Part shown: positions 19,567 to 30,668 of the stretch, one piece after another | Position numbering within the stretch: position 1 is the stretch's first letter | Layout: every line of letters starts with the position of its first letter | Assembly (NCBI GenBank): GCA_025766275.1 | Contig: JAFKAC010000014.1 | Location: 1,054,001 to 1,118,000, forward strand | Source: Lactarius indigo | Lineage: Eukaryota; Basidiomycota; Agaricomycetes; Russulales; Russulaceae | Direction: 5' to 3' | DNA: 64,000 nucleotides | Notes under the pieces: model-generated | Told to the model about the DNA's origin: nothing | Databases searched by the model: none | What the model saw: the letters and a program-made list of their open reading frames with translations, nothing else | Translations under genes and position numbers: made by a program

Positions 19567-21400
19567 ATGCCTGCATTGATCCCTGTGGACGAATTTCATG
19601 GAGCGTTGCTCATCGCTACTGTCCTCTCGTCTATGTGCATTTCACTGTCTCCAATACACTGTTGCAGGACCTCATCGAGCCCGGTCGGTCATCTAGTATC
19701 TATGGTGTTACCTGGTCGCAAGTCTATTCCTACTACAACAATCACTGCTCGAGGGATCGGTGGCCTCTAAAGTCCTTTGTGAGTGTTCCCACCTGTGTAT
19801 CATGCTCGAGGTCTTAACAAACCTTCTACAGGTTGCTTTTTTGTTGTACGCATTTTCAAAAGCTTCGTTATCGGATGGGTGATAGTGACATCATCTCTGA
19901 TTAGGCTCGTCGATTCGGCCAACTTAGTTTTCGTTATTTATCCAACTTATCAACTCGTCGTTACAAACTTTGGGGATTATGGATTCACCAAAAACACGCC
20001 ATGGTATGCCGCCCCCCAAATACTGCTCAGTTGAGATTCTCATGGGGCATCTAGGAGTCAAGCTGTACGTCTGCCGTGACACAGACTCGTCCCGAGACTT
20101 ACAAAGGCAAATATCTTTCATACAGGCGATTGCTCTATCTAGCGGTGCGCTATTCTTTTGTGATCGACTTTTGTTCGCAATTCTCATGCATATGTGACCA
20201 GTTGTTCTTGAGGTTTCTGTACAGCAGTGCGTTTGCATGGGGAGTTCATGGAGCAAATTCCTACTGAAAAGGGCGTAGCTTCTACGCGTATAGGATCTAT
20301 TGCCGTGAGATCACTGGCGTTTTTCGATTTTGTGAGACTTACTATAGTCCAGTGAGTTGGCGCTCTCTGTACCTGCCGGCAGCGATTGTACGTATACGAA
20401 TTCCTTTTGGAACTGGGGCTCACTCACATGAGCAGTCCATCGTCTCATTGACAGAATTCGGTGAGTCCCTCCGATCTGCAGTAGCATGCCTCCGAGTCGA
20501 AACTTTCACCTGATTCTCGACCGAACTTTGTGAGGTATTGGGATCGGTATGTTTCTCCTTTATTTGTGGGTTGCTAAGGCATTGCTAATATCATCGTCAT
20601 TAGTTTACAGTACAAAAATGTCAGTCATGGCTGGACATGTTCTTCTCCTTTTCTCATAGCTTCTGTATATAGCCTGACGCACCCACACGAGCGGAGCCCC
20701 TTTCAGGCATGTTCATTCTTTGTTTGATGAAAGTCTCTAATTGTCGTTCATATCAGGGGTCTTTCGTGGCAATATTGTCTTTCAAGGTCCTCTGCGACGT
20801 CCTCATCACTGTTGGAATGGTTTATACCCTCTTGAGTAACCGTACTCGAGTCCGGAGGTACGTTCGCACCAGAACATCGCAAAAATACCATCACCCTTTT
20901 ACACTGGCTCTCTCACCAGAACCAACAGCGTGTTAAACCTCCTAGCGATTTATGCTGTCAATTGTGGCACACTTCACTTGTGAGTCAGTACGTCGATGTG
21001 GCATCGACGTTTCTGACAATTGTGTTCTGCAGAATGTTTGCTATCTCTTGCGTCATTTTGGTACCGTTCCTTTCACTTCCTGTGTCCAATTGTCAAATAT
21101 TGACTCCTCTGAACGAAGTATGCAAGGTCTCCATATACGCTCAAATACACGCCGTCCCTCTTCATCGTGGTTCGACTCTCTCTCTGCGCGTTCATGGCCA
21201 TGTGCGTTTTGTTAACCCTTTGCGACCTTCCTGGACTCCTGACATTCTATCTCAGCCTCAACTCGCGAGATAACCTCCGCGACACACTCGACGGGCCAGA
21301 AGGTGTTGTATCCACGTTTACCAGCTCAAGGCATGCATGCGTACCAATTCCGTGGCTACGCAAAACATGACGGAGGCGAGCAGTACGACTGTCCCGCAGA
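19567..21400 (+). CDS. DUF6534-like seven-helix membrane protein, copy C
   Basis: The first exons resolve cleanly: 19567-19634 (MPALIPVDEFHGALLIATV...), 19697-19778 (IYGVTWSQVYSYYNNHC...), a 14-bp micro-exon 19832-19845 (VAFL), and 19905-20003 (LVDSANLVFVIYPTYQLVVTNFG...TP), with introns of 53-62 bp. Later exons are short and less certain, but blocks SFYAYRIY (about 20280), LPAAIVRIRI (about 20375), SFKVLCDVLITVGMVYTLLSNRTRVRR (about 20780), LLAIYAINC (about 20935), ISCVILVPF (about 21045) and LNSRDNLRDT (about 21250) appear in family order. The family is predicted to have seven membrane helices, is greatly expanded in Agaricomycetes, and has no established function. It is convergent with the intact LCB1. 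Best-preserved DUF6534 copy in the window. Confidence 0.6.
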
Positions 21401-21913
21401 GTGCTCCACCAGTTTCGGTTTTCTCCGACACATAACTCTCAGACAGTGTTATAGATTTCGACAGAGAAAGCACCTGGTACCTCCTTTAGCCGAGATTGTG
21501 ACGGATCAGGCCTCTCCCCATTTCCTGCGTGTATGTGATTACTTACCGTCGTTTCTGTTGCCTGGTTCGACTACTATGCTTCTAATGTTGCCAAAACTTA
21601 CTTTTTTTATAAAAAAAAAAAACGACTACGTTGATGGCTCGGCGAAAAGCGCGCAGTTCGTCACACCATCTTTGAGAGTCACTGCCTTGTTCTCCTGGTT
21701 GCTCTCAGCTTTGGGTTCGTTCACTCAAAGACTACACTCTACACCTTCGTCGCGACTGGCCCACTCGGCGACAAGCATTTAATACTCCTTCCTAACTGGC
21801 GCTTAACAGTGTGTGCATTACTGTGATTGAGATACTATAGCGTTCTACCTGTACCTGAGGTAATATAAACTATAATCGGCGGGGTAATAGCATGGCAAGA
21901 ACAGCAGGCACAC

Positions 21914-23741
21914 TCATTTGCGCTTCGCGAGCACTTTCGCGACGGCAGCCTTAATGACCCCAGCAGCGCGTTCACATTCCTTGCGCGACAGCGCCGCCGT
22001 GACCGCCAGTCGGATGCTCGGCCGCGCCTCAACCAGCTCCTGCCCACGCAGCCTACGTGCACGCGTGGTCCACACGCCCTGCGCAAGCGCCTCGTCCACG
22101 ATATCCTGCAACAGACGCTCCTCACCCACGATGTCGAACGACGGTGCCTCACGCGGCGCAGGGGTTGCGGGGTTCGGCGGTTTTGCAGACACAGATGCCG
22201 GTGAAAGTGTGGAAGAAGAGCGCAGGTAGATGTGGATGATCGGGGAGGCGGCGTGCGAGGGGATCGTGATGGCCTCGACGCGGTCAAGAACGGCCCGGAT
22301 GGCCCGCACGTTCTCCTGAAGCGTACTCAGGATCGACGGCGTGTTCTGCAAGATGTTGATCCCTTCCGAAGCGGAGACAGCGAGGAGCGCCGGGACTGCG
22401 GCGGAGAAGACGAAGGATGTGCCGTTGATGCGCTGGTGATCCACGACGATTCTCGAGCCCGCGCAGAAACCACCCGATGAATTGAGGCCGTTGGCGACCG
22501 ATCCGACGATCATGTCGATTTGCGTGGCCTAGGCGGCTGAGTGAGCCAACATACGACAAACCAGTAAAAAAAAAATACACATACGGGGACGTTATATAGT
22601 TCTGTGAGACCACGTCCGGTTCGTCCAACTGTGCCAAAGGAGATACTCTCGTCGAGGATGAGACGATACTTGTACTTGAGTTTCAGCTCGATCTATTAAT
22701 AAGGTTAGAATGACGGCGTTTATTTTTTGCCTGTGCACAACTTACAAGTTTTGGCAGATCGATCATGGCGCCATCCTTCTCAAAAATACCCTCGGTGATA
22801 ATGAATCGTCGAGTGAGAGGCCCGCGACGTTTGCGGCGTTCTTTTTCGACGCTCAGGAGAACGTCTTCGAGGCTTTTGAGGTCATTATGATCGAACCAGC
22901 GAATCGTAGAACGCGAGATTTGCAAGCCTTTCTGAATAGCAAAATTGACACCCCTGTCGGCAACGATGATGTCGCCACGCTTTGCAAACGCAGAGATGAC
23001 ACAGGGTATTGTCGAAAAAGCCTGAGAGTAGAGAATTGAGGCCTCTGTACCAAGGAAATCCGCTATGTCGCGTTCAAGGTCCATGTGGACGTCTAGAAAC
23101 CGAATCGTTCGTCACAGCAAAAGGCGCAATGATAACACAGACGCACCGATAGTACCGTAGAATCCAGGAGGGCCACAACTACCGACACCATATTTACGGA
23201 GGGTCTCTATCGCGCGCACTTTGATGGTTTCATTGCCAGCAAGGCCCGTGAAGTTGTAACTGGCGAGATTGAGGACCTGCTTGCCCGTGTTGGCGAGTTT
23301 CGGCCTGGGTCCATTTGCACCAGAGACCACGGGTACCGACGCGAGATCTGTTTGTTCTTCTGGAGTGAGTAGGGCACCTAGGGGTTCTGGTGTCCATTCA
23401 TCCACGAGCTCGTCGACCTCCTGTCGCGTCGGACGTGGGTCAGTATGGTGATGTGGATCACAACTCAGGGGACCAACCTTTTCCGAAAACTGGATAAAGT
23501 GTTTTTCGCCGTTGTCTGCGCGGGTACGGGACTGAAGAAGGGTGCGAATGGCGAAGAGGGCTAGGAGTATTTCGAGAACCGTGCGGCCTGGGTCGTTCTG
23601 GTGGGAAGACTTGACATAGCGAGCAATGACATGGGACCCGGGTATTTTATAGACAGCGGACTCTGCCTGTATAAGAGCATAGGACAGAAACGCGAAGAGA
23701 GGCCCAAGCGCAGAGGCTGAGCCATCAATGGTGGTGGTCAT
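21914..23741 (-). CDS. LCB1: serine palmitoyltransferase subunit LCB1, 535 aa, five exons
   Basis: Exons 23741-23478, 23420-23147, 23092-22746, 22692-22585 and 22528-21914 join in phase (introns 53-57 bp; donor gttggt in intron 1, others gtgcgt/gtaagt/gtatgt), giving 1608 nt and 535 residues. The N-terminus is a membrane-anchoring segment ([22 protein letters not shown]). The alpha-oxoamine synthase fold follows: [73 protein letters not shown] and [18 protein letters not shown], then [23 protein letters not shown]. As expected for LCB1 rather than LCB2, the pyridoxal-phosphate lysine motif is absent. It acts with LCB2 in the endoplasmic reticulum in the first step of sphingolipid synthesis (serine plus palmitoyl-CoA). 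The ATG at 23741 is preferred because the frame upstream has only a TTG. Two decayed copies lie to the left. Confidence 0.93.
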
Positions 23742-24180
23742 CGTCGAAGTGGGTGAACGCAACGTAAGCGAGAGCCTCCCTCTCGACCGAGTTCAATTGG
23801 TCGCGTTCTGTGGCAACCAGAATGGAGTACCATATTTGGATAAGCTCACGATTACATAAGCGTCCTCTGAAATTTGCAACGGCCCGAGGCGTCTCAAGTC
23901 CATCGCCATTCTCCTCTTCAAATTCATGCCCGTAAATGAGTTCTTCCTGTGCGCACGACTCTGTCCAAGCCCAGATACAAGCCATTATTTAATTCGTACA
24001 AGAAATCTTCATATATACGCGTAGCCAGGGCAAACCCAAATTCTCTTTCTTCTTCTACGTGCGAGGTCGTTTCCCAACCATCATAGCGGGAGACCTTCCA
24101 ATCGTACATAGCCTGGCTAAATGACTTGAAAAGTTGGAAATTCTCCTATCTCTCAGAGCAGGGCCAGTAGAGTCATTTAG
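23742..24180 (-). other. LCB1 upstream region / duplicated F-box 3' flank with two short frames
   Basis: Two minus-strand frames (24109-23924 and 23985-23725) show protein-like but unrecognised sequence (YDGWETTSHVEEEREFGFA; RAVANFRGRLCNRELIQIWY). No clear splice join was found. Part of the stretch (23950-24130) is similar to 24935-25140, which lies in the same position 3' of the intact F-box gene, so it is a duplicated flank. The LCB1 promoter must also lie here. Confidence 0.35.
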
Positions 24181-24184
24181 AGAA

Positions 24185-24690
24185 CTTGTCCGAGTCTTCT
24201 GGGTCGTCTGAGTCTGGCGAGTAGACGATAGTTACAAGGCGGCCCGCGTAGAAACGAACTCCTCGACGGATACTGATGGCGGGTCTATAAATATAAGCGT
24301 GCGTAGAGCTGGCAATACATTGGCGGCCATCTCCCCCTTGGTCACCAATTCAAGTGCGTGGATGATGTTCTCCGACAACTCCCCACGGAGAACCAGCTCG
24401 GTCACAGCAGTGAATGGGCGGAGGAATTCTACCCAATCGAGACGTTCTATGCGATCTGACACACCCAGTAGCTCGAGTAGCGGCTTACCAGACAACTTCT
24501 CGCCGAGCAGTGACCCACCGAACGGAGGCTCCTCGGACGGCGGCGCTGAACTGACGACGCCGAGGTCGCCGATGTTGGAGAGCGAGGCTAATAATTGTTG
24601 GAACAACTGGACCGTGTTCAAAATTCCCCGAACCATTCCTGAGCTGTGGAGAGTAAATGCGAGATTGAGACTCCTCTGAGCTCATTCCTT
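24185..24690 (-). pseudogene. F-box/LRR protein, C-terminal fragment
   Basis: The frame 24636-24232 (GILNTVQLFQQLLASLSNIGD ... FLRPFTAVTELVLRGEL ... PALRTLIFIDPPSVSVEEFVSTRAAL) is clearly the C-terminal LRR part of the intact gene at 25180-26927 (FRPFTAANTLQLRGEL ... SVSVECFVSTRQ). A small indel near 24240 ends it early; the ancestral acidic tail continues in the next frame to about 24185. Upstream parts of the gene, including the F-box, are missing. Product of a tandem partial duplication. Confidence 0.75.
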
Positions 24691-24705
24691 AACTTGCTTG
24701 TATTA

Positions 24706-24900
24706 CTACATTTTGGCGAATGCGCAGATTGTTGGCACACTCCCACCAGTACGAGTCAATATCCCACTCACTCCAGTACGATTTGAATCTTTCATCAAAC
24801 TCCCATGAGGCGCTACGACAGTTACAGGATGGCCAGAGAGCCGGCAAGCAGCGACAATACTCTCGATCCCGGCGGGCTTTCGGGTGTAGAATGATTGCAT
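24706..24900 (-). pseudogene. second F-box C-terminal scrap
   Basis: A short frame contains ESIVAACRLSGHPVTVVAPHG, matching in style the end of the intact gene (VECFVSTRQNAGRPVTVV). The remainder is not recognisable. It may be the edge of another broken relative. Confidence 0.4.
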
Positions 24901-25179
24901 CTTCCTGTGTTATTTCCTTGCACGCCGCTCGTGCATGACTCTCAGGCTCAGTTCAAGACCAAATACAAGCCGTTCTTTGATTGGCACTAAACGATCATTT
25001 AACATACACAAGGCCAGGGAGTCTTCTTTTTCTTCTACGCAACGTCGTATCCCAAGCGTCACAGCGGGAGCGGGAATGCTAGGACCTTCTAATCTTACAC
25101 ATCCTGACTAGGGGACTCGAAAGTTGGCACAACAGTACGGGACTTCTCTATCTCCAAGAGGGGGGCAGCGGCGCCGCGG

Positions 25180-26927
25180 TCATTCAGAGGACTCGTCCTC
25201 GTCTTCGTCCTCGTTCTCTGAGTCAGGGTCATCCGCACCCCAGTCCGGCAGGTGGACGACGGTTACAGGACGACCCGCGTTCTGGCGCGTAGAAACGAAA
25301 CATTCAACGGATACGGATGTCTCGTCGTCGATGTGAAGTGTGTGCAGAGCTGGCAATATTTGGGCGGCCATCTCCCCCTTGACCAATTCAAGTGCGCGGA
25401 CGATGCTCTCTATCAACTCCCCACGAAGTTGCAGTGTATTAGCAGCAGTAAATGGGCGGAAGAGTTCCAGCCAGTCCATGTCGTCTAATCGCTCTTGCAC
25501 GCCCGGTAGTCCACTGAGCAGCGATCCGCCGAACATCGCCCCACTGAATATTGGCATACCGCACAGTGAGTCGCCGAAAAGTGGATCAATGGACGGCGGC
25601 TCATCGGATGGGGGCGCTGGTCCACAGAGGCTGAGAATGACAACACCGGAGAGCGAAGCAGATAATTGTTGGAGCACCTGGACCGAGTGTACAACTCCCC
25701 GAACTATTCCTGAGCTGAGGATCCGAATTGTGAGATTGATAGTCCATCCACCTTTCCCTTCTTCGGATCCAAGGCAAAACCGAAGGCTGACCCATGGGAC
25801 AAAATCTACTTCCACACGCGAAAGCCGGGGTGGCTTGAGATGTTCTGAGCGGCCGAGGAACCGGGAAAGCTGGTGAATGTGATATACGGGTTGATTGAAG
25901 TACTCTATAATGAAAAACTCGACACGAGGAGCATCGATATGGGCCACGAGATCCTCCAAATAGTCGCAGAAACCTTTGAACTTAAACACGAAGAGAGCGG
26001 GAAGACAGACAACCGGTGTTACGGGAGCGGTGAGTCTTTGATCTGCGCGAGGAATTGGATATCGAAATTGAATCTCAAGTTTTTCGAGCCTGGTCAGCCC
26101 AGCCAGTCCCGTTAACATCGCCTTCGGTGAAATATGACAGGTGGGAGGTATTTCAATAAAGCGGAGACAGACAAGACCGCCGGCCGACAAAAGAAACTTC
26201 GGTAGCCCCGGATAGGAAATGCCCTCCAAGTAGAGCTCCTGTAAATGTGGGGTGCCTCCACCTCCTAGGAAACTACGGGGAAGCATCGGTGCACGTTGGT
26301 CCTCACGTTCCGATGTGAGCCGAAGATGTGTCAGAGCTGGAAATGGCTCCCGCATCGCGGCATCGAATTTTCTCCACATGGGTCCCGTTACATCAGAGAG
26401 GATGACACGGCGTACACGATCTGGGTGCTCGAGAGCTGCAAGGATATTATCTTCATCTTCTGGTGCTATCTTATCATATTCGATGACGATAGGAAAGGCT
26501 GGCCAGCAACCAAGACCGTTCCTGACAGGGGTTCCATGGGTGCAGAGAAGCTCTAGATTAAGGCGGAATGGTGATGCAAATATGAGATATCGCCATCTCT
26601 GGCAGACGTGCACAAGCTGCCACTCCAAGTCGATGTATTCCCGGAAACCGCCAAGACTGCGACCCGTTCTACACAAGTCAAATATCTCTAGCAGGACACT
26701 GTCCGGGAACGTTGATACTCCGTGTCTGTGGTCTGTACCATGAGTAAGTGCCAGTCAGCAACTGTTCTACGTCGCAAATAGGAATCCGAACACATGCCTC
26801 CAGTAGATGATTCCCCTATTTCCGTGGGCTTGTGTCTCTTAATCTCTCCAATTTCTAGGTCGTTGAGAGGGCCATGTATTGAATCGGCGCCAGAAGTGGA
26901 ATGGAGAGGAATGTTATCAGTCGACAT
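25180..26927 (-). CDS. F-box / leucine-rich-repeat-like protein, 559 aa, two exons
   Basis: Exon 1 26927-26794 starts at a true ATG (MSTDNIPLHS). Intron 26793-26726 (68 bp, gtgttc...cacag) then restores the frame to exon 2, 26725-25180, for 1680 nt and 559 residues. Residues about 48-95 form a typical Agaricomycete F-box: STFPDSVLLEIFDLCR ... WQLVHVCQRWRYLIFASPFRLNL. The rest is a degenerate LRR array with conserved segments (LPRSFLGGGGTPHLQELYLEGI, LTGLAGLTRLEKLEIQF, LVAHIDAPRVEFFIIEYFNQ) and a very acidic C-terminus rich in Asp/Glu/Ser. Such proteins are expected to bind SKP1 in SCF ubiquitin ligases, with the LRR part choosing the substrate. The family is expanded and fast-evolving in mushrooms. 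The specific substrate is unknown. Broken relatives lie on both sides. Confidence 0.85.
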
Positions 26928-27670
26928 GAAGCGTCTTGGGGAGAATGGACTTTCGGTTTGGTAGAGTCCAAGGCAGAGTTACCGGTCAAATTGGTGGGAG
27001 TACCACAGTTGAGGTAGTACTAGGGAGCCAGAATTCAGCCGGCGATAGCGCAAGTGTGATGTAAAAAAGAGATTTGAGGCTCTTGCTTCAAGTGGCGTGG
27101 ATGAGTTTAGAGAGAACCAGATTTGAGGCGTGGTTTATGTTGAAAACAAAATATGGGAACTATGACATAGAGAACGAAAGGAACGAAAGGGGTGAGCCGC
27201 AAGGACCTTAGAAGTGACTCGGAATACCCCTGGCAATGGTGGATATTGATTCCGAGGTCTCCTGAGTGACCGCGAGTTGTGCTGTATTCAGTCATTCCTA
27301 TGTCAATCTTGCAAATGACGTCAGAGATTCGTTACAGTTGTATCATAGCTATTCAGCTTATGTAATATTAGGCCGCCTACGTGCGTTTGCCAAAGGATCC
27401 CTGGTCACTACTGCAAGGTATGCCGTCCAGACAAAGGTCACCTGAAGTTGGTGAGTCAAGGTCCCTCTATGGAAGTCTCGTCTGGCATCTGGGTCGTGCC
27501 CATTTCCCACGTGTCATTACTACAACAACCACTCGCCACATCTACCACAAAGGACGCAATGCCCTGCGTGGTCTTATATCCCTCCATGACAAACCACGTG
27601 TGAGGAAGGAGAAAGGTGTGTACATCTCTGGCTGGGAGATCCTTACACGAGGCTGGAAACGATAGTTGAC
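26928..27670. other. divergent intergenic region between two F-box genes
   Basis: The 740-bp spacer carries the 5' flanks of the F-box genes at 25180-26927 and 27671-29137. A plus-strand frame at 27381-27665 and minus frames at 27107-27295 and 27456-27839 have no recognisable protein features. A first exon for the right-hand F-box gene may lie here but could not be fixed. Confidence 0.45.
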
Positions 27671-29137
27671 TTGCGTGGTGTAGAACTAGTGCCAGTGCAC
27701 GCGGCAGCCCAGACGCTCTCCGATGACGTCCTCCTCGAAATATTTGGTTTCCATCGGATGGCCTCCCCAAATTCCGACCAATGGAAATGGCATAGGCTCG
27801 CGCAAGTTTGCAGAAGATGGCGATTTGTCGTATTCGCATATCCGCGCGTCCTCGATTTGCATATTGTCACCACATACAATAAACCGATCTGGGAGGCTCC
27901 AGATTTCTGGCCAGCCATCCCTATCTATATATGGTACCCCCAATCTGCACTACACCAGTCTCTATCAACGAAAGACGAAGATAGTGTCTCCGATGTCCTG
28001 CAGAACCCGGCTCGTATATGCGACATGCATATCGATGTATCACATCTCCTGTTAGAAAAGTGTACCTCATTCAGGGATGAACCTCCGAAATACCTTCAAT
28101 TGAGAACGCTGGATATCCGAACAACAGATAGATTAGTCCTTCCCGACAATTTTTTGGGTGACTCCACCCCACAACTTCGCGTCATCCACTTAGATGGCAC
28201 CGCCTTACCCACGTTACCACGGCTCCTCTCTTCTTCCAAAAACCTCGTGTCCATTCGACTGGAAAATATCCCATCCGAGGTATACATCACTCCCGAAGAT
28301 CTCGCCATCGGACTCTCCACGACGACCCAACTCGAGTCCCTCGAGATCAGCTTCCACTCTTGCATCTTCACCCTTCGCTCGCTGGGACCAGATGGCTTTA
28401 CACACTTGCATCCCCGTATCGTCCTCCCCGCTCTCATCAAATTTCAATTTAGGGGTGATAGTACGTACCTGGAGGACTTCGCCTCCAGGATTGATGCCCC
28501 AGCTGTCGAGCAAATTGGAGTAACGTTCACGTGTTCCTTCGAGCTCGATACCCACGAACTATGTAAATTCTTCGGTCGTGGGGAAGAGCTGAGGTCCTCT
28601 CGCCGTCGTACGACTCAGATCCGATTTTTTGAGGACGCCATCGCCTTTACCCACCATTTCTCCCGTTCCCCATCTTCCTCGGGATCGTTTCGATTGCGGC
28701 TCCCAGAGCGCAGTTAGCTAAACGAACGCGTTGGGTTCGTGAACCAAATATGCCGCGAGTTCAAGTCCAATGGCACCCTGCATAAAGTGACGCGGCTTGA
28801 GATCGAAGGATTTCCCGAGCCTTCGAGTTGGCGCAGGGAAATGGACCCTGCCAATTGGCTTCCCCTTCTCCGCGCCTTTACAGGCGTAAAGAGGCTCCAT
28901 ATCGTCGGCACTTTGGTATCGAGCGTGGTTTCTGCATTAGCGCAGGTCACTGGGGAGACAGAGATCCTTGAGATCATGCCGGCACTTCGTGACCTTCACT
29001 TGCAAGGCGGGCCCGGGACGTCTGCATCGACGTCCGTATCTGTAGGGCCATTCATTGCGGCGCGGAAGCTACATGGTATCCCCGTATCGGTACATTACAA
29101 GGGATTAGACTGGCATGATGATTGTTCGAGTGAATGA
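27671..29137 (+). pseudogene. F-box/LRR protein with single in-frame stop
   Basis: One continuous frame: F-box (LSDDVLLEIFGFHRM ... WHRLAQVCRRWRFVVFAYPRVLDL), then LRR-like blocks (LPDNFLGDSTPQLRVIHLDGT, LSTTTQLESLEISFH, DFASRIDAPAVEQIGVTF). It is interrupted by TAG at 28715-28717 and resumes in the same frame as VNQICREFKSNGTLHKVTRLEIEGF ... LPLLRAFTGVKRLHIVGTL and a C-terminus like that of the gene at 25180 (VSVGPFIAARKLHGIPVSV). Apart from this codon the two parts form a normal-length protein of about 490 residues. No ATG precedes the F-box in frame, so either a short 5' exon is missing from my model or the start is lost. A pseudogene from one point mutation is most likely. Confidence 0.75.
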
Positions 29138-29795
29138 ATTGGGATTTAGGGATGATGTATTTTTTATGCTCACTTGGTGGGGTGTGTGGATTTTGTGGAA
29201 AGCTCACGCCGTTTCGTTTCGTTGTCGAGGAACTATACCGTACACAAATGATCTTTTTATGCTACTCTGCACAATCATACAGTTACTACTGATAACTTAC
29301 GTTTGAATGTCTTTCTTCTTCCGGTATGTAGCAGCCGCAATATGATCCTGCATCTCTCACAAGCGCGGGAATAATACACAAAACAAGAACCTTTTTTTTT
29401 TCTTTTCTTCTTTGCAAAGTCAATGACCGTGCAGCGAGTAGGATTCTGAATAGTGATTTCCTGGCCCGGCTTGGCCTGAAGCCCCAAACATATGCCGATA
29501 TACATGTAATTAGTAATCGAAGACCAACTCTCTACTGTACAGTAACTTAAAAGCCTACTAGTAAGGCCTCGAGTCATTCGCCGTGGGGAAGCCGCGACTA
29601 TGACATTAAAAGGTGCGCAAACAGCTCACGTCCTGGCGATCGTGAATGAAGGCGAAGAAAGTGTCAGAGGCGCGGGAAACCGCGACTAAGTACTCGGTCA
29701 GTAAAGTAAAGGTATGAGAGTAAAGTAAGGTACTAACCTCAGTCTTTGGGAGAGAAAGACGTTTCCTAGCGTATACTACAAGGTATATATTTACA
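29138..29795. other. no gene seen
   Basis: About 660 bp downstream of the F-box pseudogene. It contains a poly-T run at 29392-29402 and an AT-rich 3' flank. Minus-strand frames 29275-29577 and 29606-29863 lack recognisable features. Confidence 0.45.
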
Positions 29796-30292
29796 CACGG
29801 CGGGCAGGAGCGGGTAAGCAGAGTCTGACTAAGGGATTGACTAATGTCCAATATATGGACCACTAAGTTGACTTGATTGTTATCGCAAATTGTATTAAGA
29901 CAATGGAATCATTTGTCGACCTCTCCTTATGTGTCTGGAAATTATAAATACAAATACTCAAACAATTAGATATTAGTCCCTTGATCAAGTGAGCTCTAAT
30001 TATTTCCAAGTTTATTTAAACTTGATTGTTATTGTTGGCTGGTGGCATAAAATTAAGTTTAAATAAACTTGGAAATAATCAGAGCTCACTTGAGCAAGGG
30101 ACTAATATCTAATTGTTTGAGTATTTTTATTTATAATTGTCAGACACATAAGGAGAGGTCTACAAATGATTCCATTGTCTTAATATAATTTGCGATAACA
30201 ATCAAGTTGACTTAGTGGTCAATATATTGGACATTAATTGATCCCTCAGTTGACTATAAGCAGACTTTGCTTACCCGCTCCTGCCCGCCGTG
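29796..30292. mobile_element. 497-bp foldback (MITE-like) element with 3-bp TSD
   Basis: The left arm (29796-~30023) and right arm (~30055-30292) are reverse complements over almost their whole length, with small indels, around a ~31-nt loop. The termini read CACGGCGGGCAGGAGC on the left and its complement on the right, and both sides are flanked by ACA (29793-29795 and 30293-30295), a likely 3-bp target-site duplication. Termini starting with CAC and a 3-bp duplication fit the CACTA/CMC superfamily, but the element is non-coding, so the class is inferred. Transcription would give a near-perfect hairpin RNA with arms of about 230 nt. Confidence 0.85.
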
Positions 30293-30668
30293 ACAGCAAA
30301 AGAATAAAATAAATTCGGTATAGTTACCGGTCCAGCCGGTCCGGAGTCGAACGACGCTGACACGTCGTGTGTGGCTGAACCTCCGACAGAAAGCGTGTGC
30401 ATTTGGAAACCCCGAGTCCAAGAAGGCTCGGGCTAGATACCGACTCATACCGTGACCCCATGTAGTTTGGTCCGCCGTTTGGTATCACTTAAGAGCCACG
30501 CGCTGTGACCGGTCGGTACCATAGAGGGTCCTGTGGTCCTACTTGTACCTCCGTAAGGCTCCGCTCCCGCAGGATGCAGGTTTTTCGGTCTATATTCGGA
30601 ACGAGCGTTTCCGTATATAGGGCACTCACAACCTCTAGTAAATTTCAGGGATCTTGCTCCCTCTAATC
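30293..30668. promoter_or_regulatory. upstream region of the sedolisin gene
   Basis: 376 bp between the foldback element and the ATG at 30669. A TATA-like tatatag occurs at about 30614-30620, some 50 bp before the start codon. No ORF on the plus strand. A minus frame at 30254-30448 is unconvincing. Confidence 0.4.

Noticed and set aside
21914..23741. LCB2 or another alpha-oxoamine synthase as identity for the PLP-fold gene
   Set aside because: The lysine-containing motif of catalytic family members is absent and the N-terminal and GTVGRTGRG blocks match LCB1.
24299..24679. 126-codon plus-strand ORF, and similar frames at 25340-25876 and 26252-26743
   Set aside because: Mirror frames of the F-box/LRR genes on the minus strand.
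30300..30450. Possible tRNA-like T-arm (ggtccggagtcgaac near 30340)
   Set aside because: No matching A-box, acceptor stem or anticodon arm could be built.
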